A DNA stretch of 64,000 bases from Epiperipatus broadwayi (taxonomy: Eukaryota; Onychophora; Udeonychophora; Euonychophora; Peripatidae). The stretch's first letter is position 1. Every line of letters starts with the position of its first letter. The DNA lies in contig JAQFVV010012416.1 of NCBI GenBank assembly GCA_028023455.1, forward strand, positions 4,757,594 through 4,821,593, in the 5' to 3' direction. Shown here one piece after another: positions 59,561-64,000 of the stretch. Both the position numbers and the translations under genes were made by a program. The notes below the pieces were generated by a model. It made no database searches. It was not told where the DNA came from and worked only from the letters and a program-made list of their open reading frames with translations.

Positions 59561-59929
59561 ATTCTATATATATTAACATGAACATTCTTATAGAATGAAA
59601 TTCCTTCTCATATTCTGTTTAATCCAAAGCTTTATAGCTATGTTAATTCAAAACCCTTTCTTGTATCAAAGACATTAACATTTCAATGATCACCATAAAA
59701 GCAAATATCACATAAACTAAGATATTCTTGTAGTTTTATTTGAATTAATTTATATTTAGATTTACACGTCAGAACTAATTTCTGCTCATTTTAATATCTT
59801 ACAAATAAGCTATCAAAATATTCATATAAGATCTTGGGCAGAAGACAGAAGTGAATTCATTTTTTTATTTCTAATGTGGATGATCTTTAATTCACAAGGT
59901 ATTTACACATTGATCAGTACTGTAAAATT

Positions 59930-60660
59930 CTATTTTTATATATACATATATTAATCTTGTGGAAGGAAATTAATCTCTACAGATGTACTATTAAACTAAA
60001 TTCATGTTCACTCACTCATCAATGAGTGTTTTAAAAGCATAAGTATAACCCTTATGCCTAGAGCTTATTTTCTTATAAACCAACTTTCATTGACTGTTTG
60101 TAAATCAGGACTTGAACTTAAATAAGCTTAATATTTCAATTAACAAATTATTTGTACAAATTTAGTTTAAATATCACAGGGAAGAGAGTTTTTCATTTTT
60201 AAATACCTGTGATTTTGAATTATATTAGTTGAATGTATGAAAATAAATATTTTAGTGATGTATATAATTATAATCTTGTGGAAGGAAATTAATCATGGAA
60301 ATTTAATCTAATAGCCCATGTATGAAGATTAATTTCCTTCCATAAGATTACAATTATGTACATCACTAAACTATTTACATTTATTCAAACTAATATAACT
60401 CACAATAGCAGGTATTTAAAAATGTGAAAATTTCTTTTCCCTCTGATATATAAATTTGTACAAATAATTTATCACTTGAAATATCAGGCTGTTCAAATCC
60501 TGATTTAAACATGGTCTATCAGGATTGGTTTACATAGAAATAAGCTCTAAGCATAAGGGTTACAATGATGCCTTTAAAACATTTATTGACGGGTGAGTGC
60601 ACTAAAATTTAGTCTAATAGCATATGTGTGAAGATTAATTTCACTCTACAAGATTACAAT
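59930..60660. repeat. ~700-bp imperfect palindrome (foldback family E)
   Basis: The left half 59935-60310 and right half 60320-60660 are inverted. Landmarks: TAAAAGCATAAGTATAACCC / GGGTTACAATGATGCC, and ATCTTGTGGAAGGAAATTAA, which occurs at about 59954 and 60271 and is inverted at 60327-60346. A shorter relative is at 61350-61640. Confidence 0.8.
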
Positions 60661-61349
60661 TATGTATATCGCTAAATTATTTATTTACAGGCTGCCATCA
60701 GTAGTGTTTTCTTCTACTAACACATGCTTTTTTCCATGATTGTATTCTTGCAGTTTTAATATTGGTCTTATAATCCAAACATTCAACTTCTTCAGCCTTT
60801 AAGCATAAGTTAATTATGGCAGTTAATTTTAATCCTGACCTTCTTTTGTAACATTATTGTTTCAACTCAATATAAAAATGCTATTCCTGCTCTTTGTAAA
60901 ATAAAGTACATTCTCTTAGCATTAGATGTTCAACCCAGAAGCCCTAAAGGTCCTAAATAATCATCTCTGATTTTTCAGCATCTCCATCTCTTTAATATCT
61001 TGATCCGATAAATCCTTGACATTCAGAAAAATTTAGGAAAATCTTATGTTTGAGCTGATCACACTTTATATTATTATTGATTTATCTTACTTAGTGAAGG
61101 CAATTTTGCACTCATTTTTGCGTAAAATTTTTACCCTCTTTTTAATGAGATAATTTATTGATTTTTCTTAAACAAAAGTCTTATATTTTCTGTACATTAT
61201 TTTGATTGCTACATTTACCTTCAAGGGCTGGTTGTAGATAGTAGCAAAAAACATGTAAATGGATCCTAATATGGATTCAACCAGAACAGATCTCATTGGT
61301 AAGTTTTTTAATATTTATTCTGTTGTTTATATAGTAGACATACATATGT

Positions 61350-61640
61350 AATGTTATAAATAAGGACTAAGTCCTTTGAGTATGTGCTTTAATAATCTCC
61401 ATGCACTCGCCCATGAGAATCAACTTTAAAAGCATAAATGTACGCTTATGCTTAGAGTTTATTATATCTCTATCCTGCCATAGGTCGACTAGATTTGTAC
61501 AATTCAATTGATAATTTATATCTCAGGCATAGAAAATAAACTCTAAACCTAAGCATACCTTATGCTTTTAAAGTAGATCCTCATGGGAGAAATGCAGGAA
61601 GATTATTAAAGTGCATGCTCAGAGGAGTTAGTCCTTATTT
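61350..61640. repeat. Foldback family E, second copy
   Basis: TATAAATAAGGACTAAGTCC (61355-61374) is inverted at about 61625-61642. CATAAATGTACGCTTATGCT and ATAAACTCTAAACCTAAGCA lie in the arms and match 60030-60070. Confidence 0.8.
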
Positions 61641-61659
61641 ATAAAAAAGATATTTAACT

Positions 61660-61830
61660 ACTATTTCCTATTGCATTATCAAATGTATACCATAAATAAT
61701 CAATTGACGAAACACTTTATTACTTTTACAATGCTTCATTATCCATCCTTTCCTTCAGTTAACAGTTTCGATTGCTCCAGCAAACATAAAAGTAATAAAG
61801 TGTTTCGTCAATTGATTATTATAAAAAAGA
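61660..61830. repeat. Family C fragment with inverted arms
   Basis: TAATCAATTGACGAAACACT (61697-61716) is inverted at about 61799-61818, and ACAGTTTCGATTGCTCCAGC lies in the loop. This is the same core as at 10470 and 41341. Confidence 0.75.
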
Positions 61831-62295
61831 TATTTATAAATTAATTAAGAAAAAATTTTTCTATACTAGTTGACATACCATAGATTGATCTCATCTAGGA
61901 CGATGTGTAAATCCTGAATGGATTAAATTAAATGTCACTTTCTAATAGCCATACAAATGACCAAAATTTGGATTTTAAGCATTAAATGGCTCTTGTTAAG
62001 ATAAATGATTCCAGCATTATGTATTTGTCGTATAAATGGATTATCTAATAAAAGTTTAAATAAGACACTTTCAATATGATTACTTGTGCTTCAAGTAATA
62101 TATTTAGATCTAAACTGGTCTATTTTCTTCAATTTCTTTTTTTTTTTTGCTTTAAATTCAATACATAAACCATGAGAGAAATTTTGATTGTTATATTAAT
62201 ACATATTAAAGCTTTTATAAGTGAAAAATTTATTTGTAATAAATATTTTTAAATATGATCTGTTTTTAATTTTTATTTATGTTTGTACATTTCAG

Positions 62296-62429
62296 TATTG
62301 CTTGACGGATAAACCACAAATACGGTCATTTGATCCAATTGTTACAGGAAATCAGAAATATCCTATCACTGAATATCAGCCGGTATATTTTATTGCAGAT
62401 AGTTTTGAAAGTGCAAAAGAAAAAGTAGC
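62296..62429 (+). CDS. PAH: PAH exon i: end of the catalytic domain (human exon 11 equivalent)
   Basis: 134 bp, equal to recalled human exon 11. The acceptor CATTTCAG ends at 62295 and the donor GTAAGT starts at 62430. It encodes YCLTDKPQIRSFDPIVTGNQ, then KYPITEYQPVYFIADSFESA and KEKVA. ITxFQPxYxxxESFxDAKEK is the conserved family pattern at the entry to the C-terminal part. The first half (RSFDPIVTGNQ) is closer to the tryptophan hydroxylase pattern KPFDPK than to human PAH, as is common in invertebrate PAH. The exon ends in phase 2. The C-terminal oligomerisation exons lie beyond 64000. Confidence 0.96.
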
Positions 62430-64000
62430 GTAAGTCACTTAATAACAATTGTATTGATTAGAGTAACAAGTTAACATTATTAAATAAAGTAGATTTTGCA
62501 AAAATGTGTATTAAATAATATTATATAAGAAAATTTCCAGTGCATATCGCTAGTTGAAATTCAAATACAAAAATGTTCAAATCACCCTCCCAAAAGTTGT
62601 TTTTTCAGCAATGCCCTCTGTGAATAAAAGTCTGAACTTCAAACAGCTGACTGAAAATGAAGATTGATTTGAACATTTTTTATAATGTTTTATATATATA
62701 GAATGGTCTCATGGCGCAATAGCCTATTCATATGCTTATTTTAAGTTTAATAAAACTTTACTTTCTTCCAGCTTGGATAAGTAAGTTTATGTGTTTGTCC
62801 CCAGTTAGGCCCACATGGACAATCTGGTTATTCATTTTAATGTTGGTCAATAAATAGATATTTTGCTCATTTTTGCTTGAGAATAAAATAAAGTTGAAAA
62901 CCATTCATATCTTCACTACCCATCAATTGAAAACATTTCTCTTTTATTATGTTTTACAAAAAAACTGTTGGAGTGAATGACTGTATTACCTTTATATATT
63001 TTGAATGATTTTAACAAGCCCATAAATAAATTACAGCTCATCAAATATGTAACGTTGTTGATATAAACATATTCATGGAAGAACCAAATGAGAATTATCA
63101 TAGACATATTTTTAGGCTTGGTTGTTTTTAAATAGGTGTATGTATAAATAATCGACTAATGTGCTTAGTTAAACATCTATAACCAATCAAATCTTACAAA
63201 TTTTCCACACACAAGATGACAGCTAAGGATTTGTAACAAGCGTTAAAGGAATGCCTGGAATAGTTACAGATATATATGACATGTATTCTGAATTTATCCA
63301 TGAATATCTTTGCTTGTTGTTACCATTAGTCCAAGATTGATCTTTTGACTTGATTCTACTAGCCAACATCACACCAACAAGCTTCTTTATTTCATCCATC
63401 CATTTAACATGTGGCCTCTTTCTAAGTCTTTTAGAATGTTTTGGAATCCAGTTTAAGATTTCAACTGGCATCTCTTGTCATCTCTTCTAAAAATATATCT
63501 AGCCCAGCTTCATTATATTCTCTTAATTATTCCAATGATACCTGTTTGTTCTCTCATTTAGGAATTTTATTTTCTATTCCTTCTTGTTACTCTTAACATA
63601 TATCTCTTTATATTTTCTTGAGTGATCTGAAATCTATTACTTTTCTATTAAGAGTCTAAGTCTCAAATCCATCAATAAGAACTGCTAAAGCATACCTATA
63701 TTTCCTTTTAATGTAATTGATTCTATGAAACATTTCCTGAAGCTCTGAAGTGTTATTTGCAATAACAATCATAACATCTGCAAAATATAGATATATTTAA
63801 ATAGATCTGTTTTTATTCCTTAGCTTGCCATTGTAATCCACAAAATCTTCTGTAAAAACTGCAGTAAAAAGTCTTGTGGATATGGAATCGCTCCGTCATA
63901 TATTCTTAGAAATATTAATCTTTTTAGGATCACCATGTGATATAATCACTGTTGTTGAATTTTGATAAATAATATTCAAAATATGACAATATATCACATG
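62430..64000. other. Start of the next PAH intron, runs off the window
   Basis: Begins with donor GTAAGT. No exon matching the recalled human exon 12 (about 116 bp) was found before 64000. The right part is an RTE fragment on the - strand (63285-64000). Confidence 0.8.
63285..64000 (-). mobile_element. RTE-like fragment, variant 3' end, cut by the window edge
   Basis: The complement encodes PVEILNWIPKHSKRL, KRPHVKWMDEIKKLVGV, then a C-terminus (SWTNGNNKQRYSWINSE) unlike QWIDNG of the other copies. It therefore belongs to a different subfamily or has a recombined 3' end. Its 5' direction runs off the window. Confidence 0.8.

Larger units (their letters stand above)
54271..62295. other. PAH intron h (8.0 kb)
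   Basis: Holds a family A inverted fragment (54560-54780), a LINE with 15-bp duplications (55958-57030), an RTE fragment (58820-59560), two foldback elements (59930-60660 and 61350-61640) and a family C fragment (61660-61830). The stretches 54950-55950 and 57050-58800 show no recognised element. Confidence 0.85.
3484..62429 (+). other. PAH: Phenylalanine hydroxylase gene body, nine internal exons (partial gene)
   Basis: PAH converts L-phenylalanine to L-tyrosine in the cytosol using O2, tetrahydrobiopterin and a non-haem iron. Nine exons, each flanked by AG and GT, join to 1034 coding bases with no stop and consistent phases (after each exon: 1, 0, 2, 2, 1, 2, 0, 0, 2). PAH rather than tryptophan or tyrosine hydroxylase is indicated by [26 protein letters not shown] and PMYTPEP in the catalytic core; tryptophan hydroxylases differ at these positions. 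Recalled human exon sizes (68, 197, 136, 70+57, 96, 134) are matched as 68, 51+146, 136, 127, 96, 134, which supports every boundary. The start codon exon, the first half of the ACT domain and the C-terminal tetramerisation segment are outside the window or not recognised. In insects one PAH enzyme can also hydroxylate tryptophan, so a dual role is possible. Confidence 0.96.

Overview
The window is AT-rich animal (metazoan) nuclear DNA. Its single recognisable host gene is the + strand gene for phenylalanine hydroxylase (PAH, an aromatic amino acid hydroxylase). Nine internal exons between 3484 and 62429 join in frame without a stop. They run from the middle of the ACT regulatory domain, through the whole iron-binding catalytic core, to near the end of the catalytic domain. 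The exons holding the N-terminus and start codon were not found in 1-3483 and probably lie upstream. The last one or two exons lie beyond 64000. Large introns, GT..AG splice sites and abundant retroelements show an animal genome. The protein looks most like PAH of invertebrates, but the species cannot be fixed from the sequence. Conserved exon phases argue against a lineage that has lost many introns.

More than 98 % of the window is intron or flank, filled by layered mobile DNA. It holds: six copies of a ~100-bp tRNA-derived SINE (positions near 1876, 4449, 9119, 9541, 18283, 29296); seven fragments of an RTE-like non-LTR retrotransposon (4422, 20060, 29925, 45105, 45793, 58820, 63285); a second type of LINE flanked by a 15-bp duplication (55973-57015); a decayed Ty3/gypsy-like element with its 3' LTR (37190-39175); a Penelope-like GIY-YIG endonuclease remnant (15190-15500); a Tigger/pogo-like DNA transposon (16993-17996); a 1.9-kb terminal-inverted-repeat element with a perfect 8-bp duplication (32357-34262); a possible Merlin remnant (35132-35861); and many foldback elements.

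The most interesting signal is a set of short repeats carrying hammerhead self-cleaving ribozyme motifs. Family B (best copy 11672-11732) and family A (best copy 47251-47309) both fold by eye as type I hammerheads. Each has the conserved core, a short stem III, and a long stem I with an internal loop. Family B includes a 360-bp head-to-tail dimer (to 26760), the layout expected of retrozyme-like or Penelope-associated elements. A third family (C) and a single element (F) carry hammerhead-like but non-canonical motifs. The Penelope-like remnant in the same intron is a candidate relative of the autonomous partner.

Layout: 1-3483 flank or upstream intron; exons at 3484, 21663, 31045, 34619, 39569, 43268, 50355, 54175 and 62296; the rest intronic. 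No CRISPR, bacterial operon, rRNA or intact tRNA gene was seen.
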